Part shown: positions 22,480-32,799 of the stretch, piece by piece
Layout of the letters: each line of letters starts with the position of its first letter
Numbering within the stretch: the first letter of the stretch is position 1
Origin: Bryopsis sp. KO-2023
Lineage: Eukaryota > Chlorophyta > Ulvophyceae > Bryopsidales > Bryopsidaceae
Assembly (NCBI GenBank): GCA_030272585.1
Contig: BSYQ01000002.1
Span: forward strand, 4,836,001 to 4,900,000
Length of the DNA stretch: 64,000 nt
Direction of reading: 5' to 3'
Translations under genes and position numbers: made by a program
The notes under the pieces: model-generated
Databases searched by the model: none
Seen by the model: only the letters and a program-made list of their open reading frames with translations
Told to the model about the DNA's origin: nothing

Positions 22480-22775
22480 CCAGCGGGCGAACGATGACTT
22501 GCAGCAATGTCGCACTCGAGTACCACCAGAAACTCGAGCGGTGCGCGCGTCGAGCGGCTCTCCGACGTCTTCGAAGACGTCCCCGGTCCAAACCGGCCGT
22601 CCGAATCGCTGTCCTCGCTATGCTCACGCGTGGTGACCAAAGCCACCAAAAAATCAGGTGGGTGAGAGTGCGGGGAGCTGTTGTGTGGGGGACAGGAAAA
22701 CGCTTTCCTGTTCTGGAGAAGCTCGATCGAGTTCTCACGGTTTGGGTATGCAACCAAACGCACGAACGGGTGCCA
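22480..22775 (+). repeat. About 300-bp duplicated segment, copy 2 (possible exon)
   Basis: Direct copy of 14041-14362. Here the frame from ATG near 22509 is open through SSGARVERLSDVFEDVPG to VVTKATKKS and a GTGGGTGAG-like donor. It directly follows a T-rich tract and TTTCAG acceptor at 22443, which would suit an exon, though the frame upstream of 22509 is closed. Confidence 0.7.
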
Positions 22776-22862
22776 AAAGAAAGACTGCAGACGCTGGGGC
22801 TGCTTCTGCAGGGATGGCGCTCTTTGTTGTGTGAAATTTCATTTTCAAAAACAAAAAAGAGT

Positions 22863-22953
22863 GTGGAGAGGGGGATTCGAACCCCCGCCGAATGGCAATT
22901 CTAGTCGCGACGATCCATCCACTCTACGGACCCGGTCAGAATCTGTTCTCCAC
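22863..22953 (-). tRNA. tRNA-like sequence, about 91 nt, Ser(AGA)-like loop, probably degenerate
   Basis: On the minus strand the ends form a perfect 7-bp acceptor (GTGGAGA with TCTCCAC), and a perfect T arm (GGGGG TTCGAAT CCCCC) abuts the 3' strand. A D-arm-like TCC GTAGAGTGGAT GGA is present. The loop CTAGAA resembles a Ser AGA anticodon loop, but its stem has a mismatch and the loop is one base short. About 15 extra bases lie between the acceptor and D arm. It is either a damaged tRNA gene or a tRNA-derived element. Confidence 0.4.
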
Positions 22954-23267
22954 GATCTATTCCAAAACCAATTCGATATATAACGAACATGCTCTTTCAT
23001 GAGCTTCATGTAAATCCTACAAGCAAGCGATCGATCACAAGAATGTGATGGGGGTCCAAATTTTTGCAATCACATCTACCCATACTTCGATGCGAGCTGA
23101 AGTAGAGTTGATTGATTGATTGAAGTAGAGGTCGGCTTCATCCTGATACCCCTGGCTCTGTTGACGTCCAGCGGGGTGTTCTGATAGAGTCCCGCCAACC
23201 TTCAGACAAAAACTATGTGATTCACCAATGAGCTTCTCTTATCTACAAAACTCTCGCAGCAAAGCTC

Positions 23268-23449
23268 TGAGCGGGTACGTTTGCCTTGGCTAATCGTTTG
23301 GATGGGCTAAATCAGTTCTATGAGGATGACGGCCTGTCTGAAACCTCGGTGAGACGATCGTTTTCGCAAAAAAGAGGTTCAAACAAGCAAAAAAGAGAAA
23401 GAAGCAACAGCGCTCTGAGAGAGTCTATCGATACAGAAGAGGATTCTTG
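23268..23449 (+). CDS. Coding-looking fragment, unknown protein
   Basis: A frame entering near 23268 reads LANRLDGLNQFYEDDGLSET, then SFSQKRGSNKQKRERSNS and RESIDTEEDS before TGA at 23447. The hydrophilic charged composition looks natural, but there is no ATG. Short further coding-looking pieces follow on the same strand (NPFTEETEEFRQTQKLQSEN near 23680). It might be an exon series or a decayed transposon protein; no motif is decisive. Confidence 0.35.
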
Positions 23450-24042
23450 AAATAAGAGCCCTTGTCGATTTTGACAGACAAGCACCGGACACTACAAGCT
23501 GAGGAGCTAACATCCATTGAGAAAGACATATAGCAAAATCAACACCAAAACGCCCACTGCCTGAAGTTTCCTTATATCTCTCGAAAACAGCCCTGCAGAG
23601 CAAGAGAGACAAATTGAACTCACTGGAGTCAGCTTCAAGTGTCTTTCAACAATCGGAAGCACTTCAACAACAATCAAACAATGGAAAACCCGTTCACAGA
23701 GGAAACAGAGGAGTTCAGACAAACACAGAAACTTCAGTCAGAAAATCGCTTCGTCGAGGGAATTTAATTCTGCAGCCGGCGACCAGAGAGACCGCCAATA
23801 CACCTTATTCCCACCTATTCGAGCCAACAGTGTTTAAACTTGGCCGTTTCTGTACGTTCCCACTATTCCAGCGACGACTGACGCATTTGTGAGAAGCGGC
23901 GAAAAGAAACTGTAAAAACGGTGATTCCTGTTGTGCATCACACTACGGGAAAAACCGTGCTGTGTGATGTCTTTAAGAGTGTCTAAAATTTATTCGTCGT
24001 CCACCAGAACCTGAAATCACTTATCAAAAAGGCTTCTCTCAA

Positions 24043-24324
24043 GTGACACAGAAACAAAACAGATTCCTAAGATTCTCAAGATTTTCTCGAGTAACCTACA
24101 TCAGGCTGCCAGCGCCCCTCCCAAAAAAGAAATCGTTCCCGACAGAACCCAGCCTAAAGATTTCTGATGAAACAGATTCAATACCCCTCACCCCAAACCC
24201 CAAACCCAAACCCCAAACCCAAACCCCAAACCCAAACCCCAAACCTCCCTACGCATTGAACTTTCTGGGCAAATTAGCAAGACTGCACTCCAAAAAAATA
24301 AACAGATCAAACCAAAAAACATGA
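24043..24324 (+). CDS. Candidate exon with Pro/Asn/Lys/Gln repeats
   Basis: A frame of 93 codons ends TGA at 24322. Its middle is a run of PNPKPQT-type repeats (residues about 51-70), encoded by the telomere-like CCCCAAACCCAAA tract, followed by a plausible C-terminus (LNFLGKLARLHSKKINRSNQ). Such a Pro-rich stretch could be a linker. Because any frame of this tract is open, the repeats themselves are weak evidence for coding. Confidence 0.3.
   Translation: MTQKQNRFLRFSRFSRVTYIRLPAPLPKKKSFPTEPSLKISDETDSIPLTPNPKPKPQTQTPNPNPKPPYALNFLGKLARLHSKKINRSNQKT
24189..24246. repeat. Telomere-like (CCCCAAACCCAAA)n tract
   Basis: About 58 bp alternate CCCCAAA and CCCAAA units, the complement being TTTGGGG/TTTGGG. 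The pattern resembles G-rich telomeric repeats but sits inside the window with ordinary DNA on both sides and within an open frame. Interstitial telomere-like DNA or a coding microsatellite are both possible. Confidence 0.7.
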
Positions 24325-24739
24325 GTAAAAAAAAGAACTGAAGAAGGGTGTCGATATTTTTTGGTAAGGGAAAAAAACAAACACAGAACTGTCAGCCTGA
24401 AAATCTAAACCTGGAATTGGCTTCGGTCGTGTTTGATACGGATCCTCTTAAAAAAACATACATTCTTTTAATAGAGAGGCATTGACAGAAGAAACTAATG
24501 CTTTTATTTTCTGTTTTTTTCGTTGTGGAGGCAGGCCCCACAACACTTTCGAAAAGCGTTTTTCCCACACCTCTCAATAACCAATGAGGAAGGAAGCTAA
24601 TGCTGGCATATCTAGCTCATCCACTGGCAGTATTTTTTTCTTTTTCTTCTTCAGTAGATGAGTGGGTGACAGTCATCCTGACCTAGCAAGCCCTCAGGTT
24701 ATTCTTGCATTCTTGGATTCCTTTTGAGACAGGGCTCCT

Positions 24740-25235
24740 GTTGCTGCCCAATGCATGGTACCTGTTTTTGTTCATTTGCAATCCACCCCCCAATCGTCAA
24801 GAACTAGAACAACATGTCCAGGTCTCCGCAACTTCAATAAGTTGGAAAAGGGAAGAAGGGGGGGGAATAAGGTGTTCCATTGAAAAATCTATTTTCCACT
24901 TTGGCAAAGCTGATTCATTGGGAGGTAGAATCTATGGTGCCTTTTCTTTTTCAAGTCAATCCAGGCTATACCAGTCTATTACCAACCTCACAGTGTTTGT
25001 TTCTCTTCGATTTCGCAAGTTAAGAAATTTGGCAACAGGTCTCAATGGTCAGTTTGTGAGGGGGGCTCTTGTCCTAATGAAGAAAAAGGGAAAAAAAAAA
25101 GCAAGATTTATTTTTGCCCAAACAATCATTCCAATCAGGTGCAGAGTTGGATTTTGTTTTCATTCCGAATTGCTTACCTGATGCATATACATCAATGCAT
25201 TGCACCCCTTCCATCTCCAGAACAGGAGGGAGGGT
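24740..25235 (-). repeat. Duplicated segment, copy 2 (decayed ankyrin exon)
   Basis: Copy of 16080-16620. On the minus strand the exon-like part reads HVVRMLVEAVSD and then diverges in frame before a GTAAGC donor at the same place as in copy 1, so the copied exon is probably dead. Confidence 0.6.
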
Positions 25236-25802
25236 CAGACACGGCCTCCACCAACATTCTCACCACATGTGGAAATGCTGGTTGGCTGGCTCATTTTTCC
25301 CACATGGAGATGTTGGCTTCCTGGCTGGCTGGCTGGCTTTCACTACATGTTAATGAAAATGCTGGTCGGCTGACTGGTTTCCAGCACCCCAAACATGCTA
25401 TAATTCGAGGTTAAGAATTCAAGAAGGAAATTTTCATCATCAGGCAGGCGGCGCTCGACATTAAAGTGTCTGGAAACTGGAAGAGAAAGAAGATACTGAA
25501 CAAGGGGTGTTGAATTTCTGGAAAGACAAATTAAAAAATTGAAAAATCAATGTTGAAAAGAACCAAAATAAAGAAATAAACTAAGTTGAATAAATAACGT
25601 TTTAAGAACAACACTGACCCCTGTGCCATTACACCTTGAACTTTATTCCAAAATCTCTGGGAAAAAAAAGGTTGAAAAAATAAAAAAAGTTATCAACTCG
25701 AACAGAAAACCACAGACTTTTCTCTTTTATTTTTTAAAAGAAAAGATATACTTGAGAAAAAAGAGACGAACAGTAGGGAAAAAAAAACACTTTTTATCAA
25801 AG

Positions 25803-25845
25803 CAACACAGGGGATTCGAACCCCTACTGTCGTCCACCAGTTTAT
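25803..25845 (-). tRNA. Isolated tRNA 3'-half-like sequence
   Basis: On the minus strand a perfect T arm (AGGGG TTCGAAT CCCCT) is followed by GTGTTG. No 5' half is found within 100 bases. Probably a pseudogene or a SINE remnant. Confidence 0.35.
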
Positions 25846-25856
25846 CTCAAATATAA

Positions 25857-27355
25857 TCAAATTCTAAAAATAGTTCTTAAAATGCAGGTCAGTTGCTTGA
25901 GCCTGTGGGCACGAACAGTTGATATGACTCTTTATTTTCACCCAAAATAAATCATTCTTTCAGAATTGAACTAGAAAAAAAAAGAAGAAAAGAACACTGG
26001 TGAGGAGCAAAGGTTTTCTTATCCATTCTTTTCAATCTTGGAAGAAAACACCACTGATAAGAAACATTCTCACAGCATCTTTCATCATTCAGAGGGTTTT
26101 TTTTTAATTTGCTTTTTTTTGGGGGGAGGGGGGGTTATTTCCAATATTTTTTCATTTCCTTTCTTACCTTCATGCCTGAATTTACCATCCTGAGAAAGAA
26201 GCCTGTTTCTGTTGTGAAATAAAAAAAACAAGTTTCCAGAGTTGTCTCATCTTCAATTTTCCGGCTGTTTCAAGTTTTGATTAATTTATTTGTTTTCAGA
26301 AAGGCCTGGATTCTTTTGCCAGTTGAGAGCCTTGGGGTTCCCTTTTCAAAATTATTGAACCCCGCCCCCCTTGAAAAAACACTCTCCAAATTTCCACAAA
26401 GACATCCACAGGCCGCTTCTTCGCCAGGAAAACGAAAAATAATGGAGCCAGTCCTATAATGGTAAATATTTTGCCCCAGTCCTCCCTGAGAAATGAGAAA
26501 GAAGAAAAAGAAACATGCTAACAGAAACGCGGCGTACCCTTTTGTTTTTTCTACAACGAGTCATCCCTGTGACTTGAAAAAAAAAAAAAATAAGAAAATC
26601 TGCCGTCCGACCCTTGTCTCATAGAACTGCCGGACCTGTTGGACCTTTTGTTGTCGCGATCTGGCAGGGCGTCACCTGTGGCTTCGAGTTTGACGGCGAC
26701 TTCTTCATTTGTGAGTGTCGTCGAAAGCGCTTTCCAGTCGAAACACTGCCACGACCATTGTGTCAACCGAGCAGTTATGTTCCTTGAGCCTCACCACCAC
26801 AACTCGATCATGACAACCATCCTAGGCGTGGTCGCTCCACAAGAAAATACTTTTTGAGAGTCGTTCGGGGATACGTCGGCTCGCTGTTGACGCAATGCCA
26901 CATTGAAAGTTGCGAAAAGTTGCGAGCTGCAGTGGCTGTCCTGGTCCGACCCTTGAACAGATCCCAACACGATCACTGATCACCACCTAGATCCCAAAGC
27001 ACTGTGATCCAAACAGAAAACTGTTTCGCGGCTGGCGGCTCCACAGTCCGCCACAGCTGCCAGCGTGGCGAGCTCCCAGCCACTCATTCCACCGACGTGT
27101 CAGTTGCAGAACTGACATTTGCTTTTGACGCCTCAACCGAGTTTTGGCGCGAACCCTCAAACCGACCTATTCAACTTCGTATACAGGTTAGCTCGAGTCA
27201 CCGTGCATCTGAGGATGGCCGGGCCTACCAATGATGATGCATGGGTGACTAGGAGCGGGACCCCTCAGATGAAGTTGGAGAGGGGGGTTGGGAGAGGGTG
27301 GGGACCCAGCCACATTTTTTTTTGTTTTTGTTTTCTTTTCAACTTTTTTGACGGT
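25857..27355. other. Gene-poor stretch, few coding-looking fragments
   Basis: AT-rich to 26520, then more balanced. Minus-strand stretches near 26766-26590 (SWQCFDWKALSTTLTNEEVA) and 26976-26800, and plus-strand 27004-27234, look somewhat like protein, but no start, splice pattern or domain ties them together. No supported gene. Confidence 0.3.
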
Positions 27356-27359
27356 TACT

Positions 27360-27555
27360 ACTTGGTAGCTGTTGCGATGTTTTTGACCTTGGTTGGTCGT
27401 CGCTTAGACTTTGGTGGTGCAAGTTTTTCCCTTTTCGTTTTCGAGGTTTGCCTGTTGTTTTTGTTTCGCTTGTGTGCGCAAGGAACGGACTTCGGAGCTG
27501 TTTTTCGACCACCCATTCACACTCTGCTCCATTCCCCGCTGGGTGCTCAGGTAAT
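27360..27555 (+). repeat. Dispersed repeat (ACGAATTTCGGAGC block), copy 2
   Basis: Direct copy of 22155-22345, ending at ATTCCCCGCTGGGTGCTCAGGT. It is followed at 27790-27860 by a short version of the GGATGCAT...TGTGTGTTCCTGTGAC block, giving the same block order as the copy at 29.5-29.0 kb. Confidence 0.7.
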
Positions 27556-27936
27556 ACAACGCGTGTTCCGTCAACAATCACGTTTTTCCGTGTTACACCA
27601 CTGCCAGTGGATTCTGGTGGCTGCTTCTGCAGGGGGTTCTCCAAATTTTGAACAAAAAGGGGCTTGGTTGAGAAATAAGCAAAATTTGGATTGAGGCGTT
27701 CAGAGGCAGCTGGAGCCGACGAGCAAGTAAACGATGACTTTGTGAAAGTTTGTTTGAGTGCCCTAGGAGGTGGTGTTCTTATCAAATCCGATGCTTTCCT
27801 GGACGGATGCATCTCATCGACTGTGTGTTCCTGTGACTGTTCCAGGAGAAAAAACACTTAGAGGGCTCTGGATGGATGGAAGAAGTTTTCTTGGTTAGGA
27901 AAACAACAGACTGGAGCTGAAATTAAATGATTTACA

Positions 27937-28119
27937 ATGCTTGTGAATTCAGGGATAACCGGCATTGTGTTCCACAAAGTGGAGGGAGGGAGGTGGTTTG
28001 AGTTTGAGAATCAGAGTTTCATGAAAGAAGGTGAGCTGTTGAAATCATTGACTGAGGAGAGTTCAGGGAAAAATCCAAGCCAATCGAATCGATCGAGGAA
28101 AAAACAAACAGTACTGTAG
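27937..28119 (+). CDS. Candidate small unknown coding frame
   Basis: ATG at 27937, TAG at 28117, 60 residues: MLVNSGITGIVFHKVEGGRW, then FMKEGELLKSLTEESSGKNP and a basic tail. Composition is plausible for protein. It could be a small gene or a last exon. No domain recognised. A second open frame of 128 codons follows at 28337-28723, also unrecognised. Confidence 0.25.
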   Translation: MLVNSGITGIVFHKVEGGRWFEFENQSFMKEGELLKSLTEESSGKNPSQSNRSRKKQTVL

Positions 28120-28336
28120 CTGGGAAGAGATATGGATTTGTTTGGAGCACACAGAGGTAAGGGTATTGCCCCCCCCGACTGATATGAAAATGATGGATAA
28201 TAAACTCTCCCAAAGTAGTGGCTGATTCGAGTTTGTTATGCTGTTTTTGGGAAAATGTGTTGCAACTGATGTAATAGTCAAACCTGAGTTCTCTCAAAAA
28301 AGTTAAAAATACAACGATTCGTGAGGGTGCCCAGAT

Positions 28337-28723
28337 GTGGTTCTACTTCAGATAGAAATGTGGAAATTGAGTTCCACAGGGATCCATGCATTCTGTCGAA
28401 GAGTTAACTCCGTTTCGGCTCAAAACGGAGTAAATACAAAATCGCAAAAGAAAGAAACTGAGAAAACTCAAGCTTGCATAACAGTGCCAGGAAGAAAGAA
28501 ACGGGTCAGAACACCGTTAACCATCACGCTGTCACGTGTCTGCTGGAACCTATACCATATTGAAGAGGTTTTCGAGTGGAGCTCAGTAAAATCACCAAAA
28601 CACAAAAACAAACAACCATTGAATTGCATTCACCGAAAACACAATCACGTAGAGACGAAACGGCAGCCGTTCGCTTTTGGAGGGTATGTTGCCTTTCGGT
28701 TGGGGGCAAAACAGCGTACATAA
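28337..28723 (+). CDS. Candidate unknown coding frame, 128 codons
   Basis: Runs to TAA at 28721. The product is basic, with a Lys/Arg-rich middle (PGRKKRVRTPLTITLSRVCW) and a His/Lys-rich C-terminal part. No signal peptide or domain seen, and the ATG is not clearly supported. Low-confidence call. Confidence 0.22.
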   Translation: MVLLQIEMWKLSSTGIHAFCRRVNSVSAQNGVNTKSQKKETEKTQACITVPGRKKRVRTPLTITLSRVCWNLYHIEEVFEWSSVKSPKHKNKQPLNCIHRKHNHVETKRQPFAFGGYVAFRLGAKQRT

Positions 28724-29049
28724 TATGACGGCATCGCATCGAGCACTTTCAGCTCATGGGACCCCCGAAGCGAGTTTTTGCAAGCTTGCTCGATCGAGTG
28801 GCTGGTTTCTTGATGTGAATTAACCTAAACTCTGAGCAGCCGATTATTCCAACAGCTCACCTTGTTTCATTGAGGCGCTTATCGATAATAAACCCATATC
28901 GATTCGAATTCCCCCCCACATACACTTTGTGAAACATACTGCTGGTGATCTCTGAAATCAGAGAAAAGAAGAAAACAACCAAATTTCTCCCCATTTCCAA
29001 GTCCACAATTAAGAAAATTCAACGCCCACTGGCGACACTCATAATATTT

Positions 29050-29545
29050 CTTGCTTTTCCTTGCTTTTCTCCTGGGCAGTCATAAGAACACACAGCGAGT
29101 GAGATGCGTATGCATCCAGAACGAAAAACAGTGGTAAAAAAAAAAAAACACCACCCAATAGGACACTCGAAAAAAACTGTCGACGTTATGCATGCTCGTC
29201 GCCTCCTGTTTTCTTGAATTCTTCCATCCACAGCAGCAGCGTTGTGACACTGAAATACCCAGGAAAAATATAAAGATGTTATGGCCGTCGGGTCTTTACC
29301 ACTGTTTCAAAAGACCTCTAAACCACCCCAAAGAAAAACCAAGTATATCAGTAGTAGCCTGTGATTGGGGTTTAAGGGAGCGCCGCTCCGAAGCTCGTTT
29401 CTTGGGCACCTCTGCGAAATAAAAAAAACAACAGGCACTTCGGAAAACCAGAATCAAACGCGCGTAACAAGAAGTCCAACCAGCGACGCATCCTTGCAGA
29501 AATATCTCGAGTAACCTTAACCGTAAAAAATGGATCAACAACAGG
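29050..29545 (-). repeat. Composite dispersed repeat, copy B, distal blocks
   Basis: On the minus strand this carries, in order, the GAAACGAGCTTCGGAGC block (third, diverged copy of 22155-22345) and the GGATGGAAGAA...CGACGAGCATGC...GGATGCATACGCATCTCA block shared with 6235-6475. Together with 29630-30060 it shows that the tRNA-like block and these blocks travel as one unit. Confidence 0.65.
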
Positions 29546-29629
29546 ACTGTTAAATTTATCAAGCAAACGAAAATCAACGAGCGAAATCAAGGGGTGGGGG
29601 GAAATCGATGAGAAAGGAAAAATGTGACG

Positions 29630-30060
29630 GGAGGGATTTGAACCCCCGCCGGAAACTCGGGTTTAAGTCGCAAGGACAACACGCGCGTGCATCTTGTTAA
29701 AGATAGCGGGTCTGTTCCAACTTCAGCGTGGTGTTGAGCCGCCACGCTCCTCCTGACCCCTCAAAAGTGATATAGCCCAAAACTCAACATCAGAAAAACT
29801 CACCAGAAAAACCAACGTACAGCGCAGTCATTCCACAAGAAAACTATTTCCGAGAACGAGAAATATACCCCCCTCCCCCGACCCGACAGCTCGCACCTTA
29901 GTTTTTGAGCTCACAGCAGGTGGAACGTTCCACCTGCCATTTCAGTCGTGTTTTCTTCAAGAAATGGGCGTCTTTCACCCCATCCTGGCTAGTAGAAGTC
30001 GTATACGTTTTTGACGGACACAGCTTTCAGCCACAAGCATTGGACACACACACACACACA
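29630..30060 (-). repeat. Composite dispersed repeat, copy B, proximal blocks
   Basis: Inverted relative to 21570-22066 with the same order of blocks (see that entry). A (CA) run at 30044-30064 marks its far end. Confidence 0.65.
29638..29735 (-). tRNA. tRNA-like sequence, copy of 21966-22057
   Basis: Minus-strand GACCCGCTATCTTTAACAAG, then GTTGTCCTTGCGACTTAAAC and GGCGGGGGTTCAAATCCC, nearly identical to the plus-strand copy. B box intact (GGTTCAAATCC). The absence of a paired 5' acceptor strand again argues for a tRNA-derived element rather than a working tRNA gene. Confidence 0.4.
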
Positions 30061-30064
30061 CACG

Positions 30065-30830
30065 AGAAACGGCCAAGCCACAAAAGCTCATCATAGCGTC
30101 CGTGAGGGACCGTTTACTGGCATTTGAGGGTGATCGGCGGATGAATCGTTGGGTTGTGTTCGTGAGGTGTGTTTTCTCTGCGGAGATCGACGTTTCGAAT
30201 ACCCAGGCTAGGGTATATTATTGGAGATCGTATTTGTTGTTGTTGAAGGGGTTTCTCTAATTAGAGAAACCGTGGAAAACCGTTGCTTGTTGAACGACTG
30301 CAGTCTCACATACGTGTCGACTCTGTGAAGGTCTCTCTCGAACGACTTCCCCAACCGCAGTCCGTCACCCTTTTTCCGATCACGACCCCACATTTCGACA
30401 TGATCACTAGGACAAAAACTACAAGGTGTTTTTAAGCACATTCCCGCAGGGAGTCCAGAAAACTGACACTCCGGAAATCAACCTTTTTTGGGTTTCGATC
30501 TCATCTCTTGAAAATTGGCTAGACCTAAGTGTTACATCTAATCGTCCTTGCAGAAGCACTGGACGTTACTAATCTGGTCTCTCCAGACTTTCCTGCCGTT
30601 CTCGGCCTTGACTGCACGCCAGGTGGTCCTTCTGCATCTTCCACTGAAAAAACATAAGGAAAAAGACGGTCAATCATCAATTAAACAGAGACACTCCTCC
30701 ATAACACACAAAGTTTCCATCAGACAATTGAATTTCTAGGCGCTCTTCGAATCAATCATATACTTTTCCCATATTTAATTTTTTTTTCTCACAATTAAGC
30801 TAAATTTTTATCCATTTCTAGAATATTTTT
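30065..30830. other. Spacer beyond the secreted-protein gene
   Basis: No convincing gene. A perfect short inverted repeat GGTTTCTCTAATTAGAGAAACC lies at 30250-30271. Confidence 0.35.
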
Positions 30831-30835
30831 TAAAT

Positions 30836-30841
30836 TTTATT
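30836..30841 (-). terminator. Polyadenylation signal of the secreted-protein gene
   Basis: AATAAA on the minus strand about 60 bases after the TAA stop, in an A/T-rich stretch. Confidence 0.5.
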
Positions 30842-30901
30842 ATATATTTTACAGAAAAGCATTGTCAAGCGGAAGCTAAAAAAACCTTAGCAGCAAAAAA
30901 C

Positions 30902-32330
30902 TTACGTGCACTTCGGGTCCTTGTTGAATCGGCACGATCGTGCGTTGGGCTTGAGGGAACAGCAGGTGGCTCCACCAAGTCCCTCGCAAGCGGGGATATC
31001 AGAGAGACCGGAGCAGAAGTTGCCATATCTCCCCTCGAATATCCTTGAGGTGGAGTCGACTCCTCCCTCACCCCGGCACAAGGATCCGGCGGTGACATCG
31101 TCACCATCTTCTGTCCATAGCGAGCAATCGAGAAGATATCAGTAAGATTTTTTGGGAGTAAATCATGGACAGGGGTAGGGAGGATAAATATTATTAGAGT
31201 GGAGGGCCCATATCACTCATTTGCATAGTGGACGGGCTACATGGGGCGGTTAGCAACTTTGGGATCAGTAAAATTGCAATGGTGGGGATCGCATCGTCAC
31301 ATCGAACATGGAAATGTCACTTGCTATATACATCAAGAAAACACTGCTGCAGCTGAGAACAGCTATCTAAATACACTAAAGCTCAATCCAAGCTCACTTC
31401 TGCAGACTATGCCACTGGCGGAGGTGAAGGCAGCAGCAACGGCGGTGTTGATCGAAGAGACGAAAGAGCTCTCGTACACAGAGGCGGGTTCCTGGCCGGT
31501 ACCAGTGCAAGCATCAGCGGCGGCATCGGAAGCTGCCTGGGTGAAGACACCGGAAATAGCACGGATATCGGCGAAGCACAAAGCGTCTGCAACCTCAGGA
31601 CCCTCCTGTTCGCGCTCCTCCAACGCCAAACTGGCGTCAGCAGCAGCTGCCGCGACAGCCTCAACAACGGCAAATCCGAAAGTTTGTCCGTTGGCGAAGG
31701 ACCAACCGCAAGAGAAGCCTTGTGACTTATCGTCACACTCAACATCGACCGCGGCGGACGTCCACACCTTGGCGATCGCGGTGGCGACAGCCTGAGCAGC
31801 GACTTCGATCTTGTTTCCTTCACAGATGTCCTTAGTCTCTCCCTCACTCCACCACTCCTCGAAAGCCTCCTGGAAAACTTCCTGAGACTGGGACCAGGTC
31901 TGCAAGGAAACAACCCCCCTGGTTCAACAAACTGTAGTACAAACCCCAAACAAACAATTCCGACAAAACGCATACAGCTACGACGTTGAGCAATTCCCAT
32001 GCTTCCTTAGGTTGGGTTAAATAACAAAAAAAAATAAAAAAAATAACGGTTAAATAACGCCAGTGGGCGTTGTGTTTTCTATATTTGTCGAATTAGACCA
32101 TCGAGTGTAGAGAAGTTTGGGTTTTTTTATGCTTCCTTGGTGTTTCGTGAGCTAACCTTGCAGTTGGCCGTAGAGGTTCCTCTGCAATTTCCTGTCGTGA
32201 ACTCGATCTGAAGAGTCGAGACAGCGCTACAGCTCGACGAGGGACCTGCCGGGCATTTCCTAGGTTCCACAGAGGCCAGAGCGCATTGCGCCAAGCAAGC
32301 GAAAACCAACACAGCCGCAACAGTCTTCAT
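30902..32330 (-). CDS. Secreted alanine-rich, cysteine-rich protein, three exons
   Basis: Exons are 32330-32157, 31899-31398 and 31110-30902 on the minus strand, with GT-AG introns in phases 0 and 1, giving 294 residues ending TAA at 30902. Residues 1-19 (MKTVAAVLVFACLAQCALA) are a clear signal peptide. Residues 20-58 have four cysteines. The central exon holds an Ala-rich region of repeated short helices (EVAAQAVATAIAKVWTSAAV, VVEAVAAAAADASLAL) with scattered cysteines (ICEG, VECD, SCGW, LCFA). The last exon is a compact cysteine module (LCRGEGGVD, NFCSGLSDIPACEGL, TCCS, SCRF, KCT). This points to an extracellular, disulfide-stabilised protein, perhaps of wall or matrix. I do not recognise the family. 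Confidence 0.8.
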
Positions 32331-32565
32331 CCTGGTGTTAGGTCGTCCACAGGTACAGAAAAGAGTTTTTTTTGATTCACGAACCAGCAATTCAAAAGAT
32401 GTGATTCTGGTTTGATAGCAGTCGTAGCAGCAAACAAACAATTCGTTGCTCGAACTTCTGAGGGGCGTGAATTTGTTCTTTACCACGGCTGCTGCTCTGC
32501 CACAGAAAATCATTGCGAAATTTCGCTCTATCGGTCACAACGTGTCGTGCCGTGCCGTGGGCTGC

Positions 32566-32618
32566 GTCGAAATTTTCCAGACGAACGTCGAAATTTTCCA
32601 GACAAACGTCGAAAAAGT
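32566..32618. repeat. Short tandem repeat upstream of the secreted-protein gene
   Basis: GTCGAAATTTTCCAGACGAAC is repeated as GTCGAAATTTTCCAGACAAAC (both given as 21-base units in part: GTCGAAATTTTCCAGAC shared), then a third start GTCGAAAAA. It lies about 240 bases upstream of the start codon and could hold repeated regulator sites or be chance. Confidence 0.5.
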
Positions 32619-32799
32619 CCATACGTCGGTCATAAGCGCCATGTTTGTCATACGAATGCGGCAACACAGCCGCCCCGTCGCACCGTCACACGGCAGTTGG
32701 TGTGAAGCCTTCACTACTAAGCTGCCGCAGCGAATTTGCATCGAGTTGGGTGATGGCGCGGCTTGCGGGCTGTTCGCACAGAGCATTGGTTCGACACCA

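Noticed and set aside
24189..24246. A true chromosome end
   Set aside because: Ordinary sequence continues on both sides for tens of kilobases and the tract is only about 58 bp.
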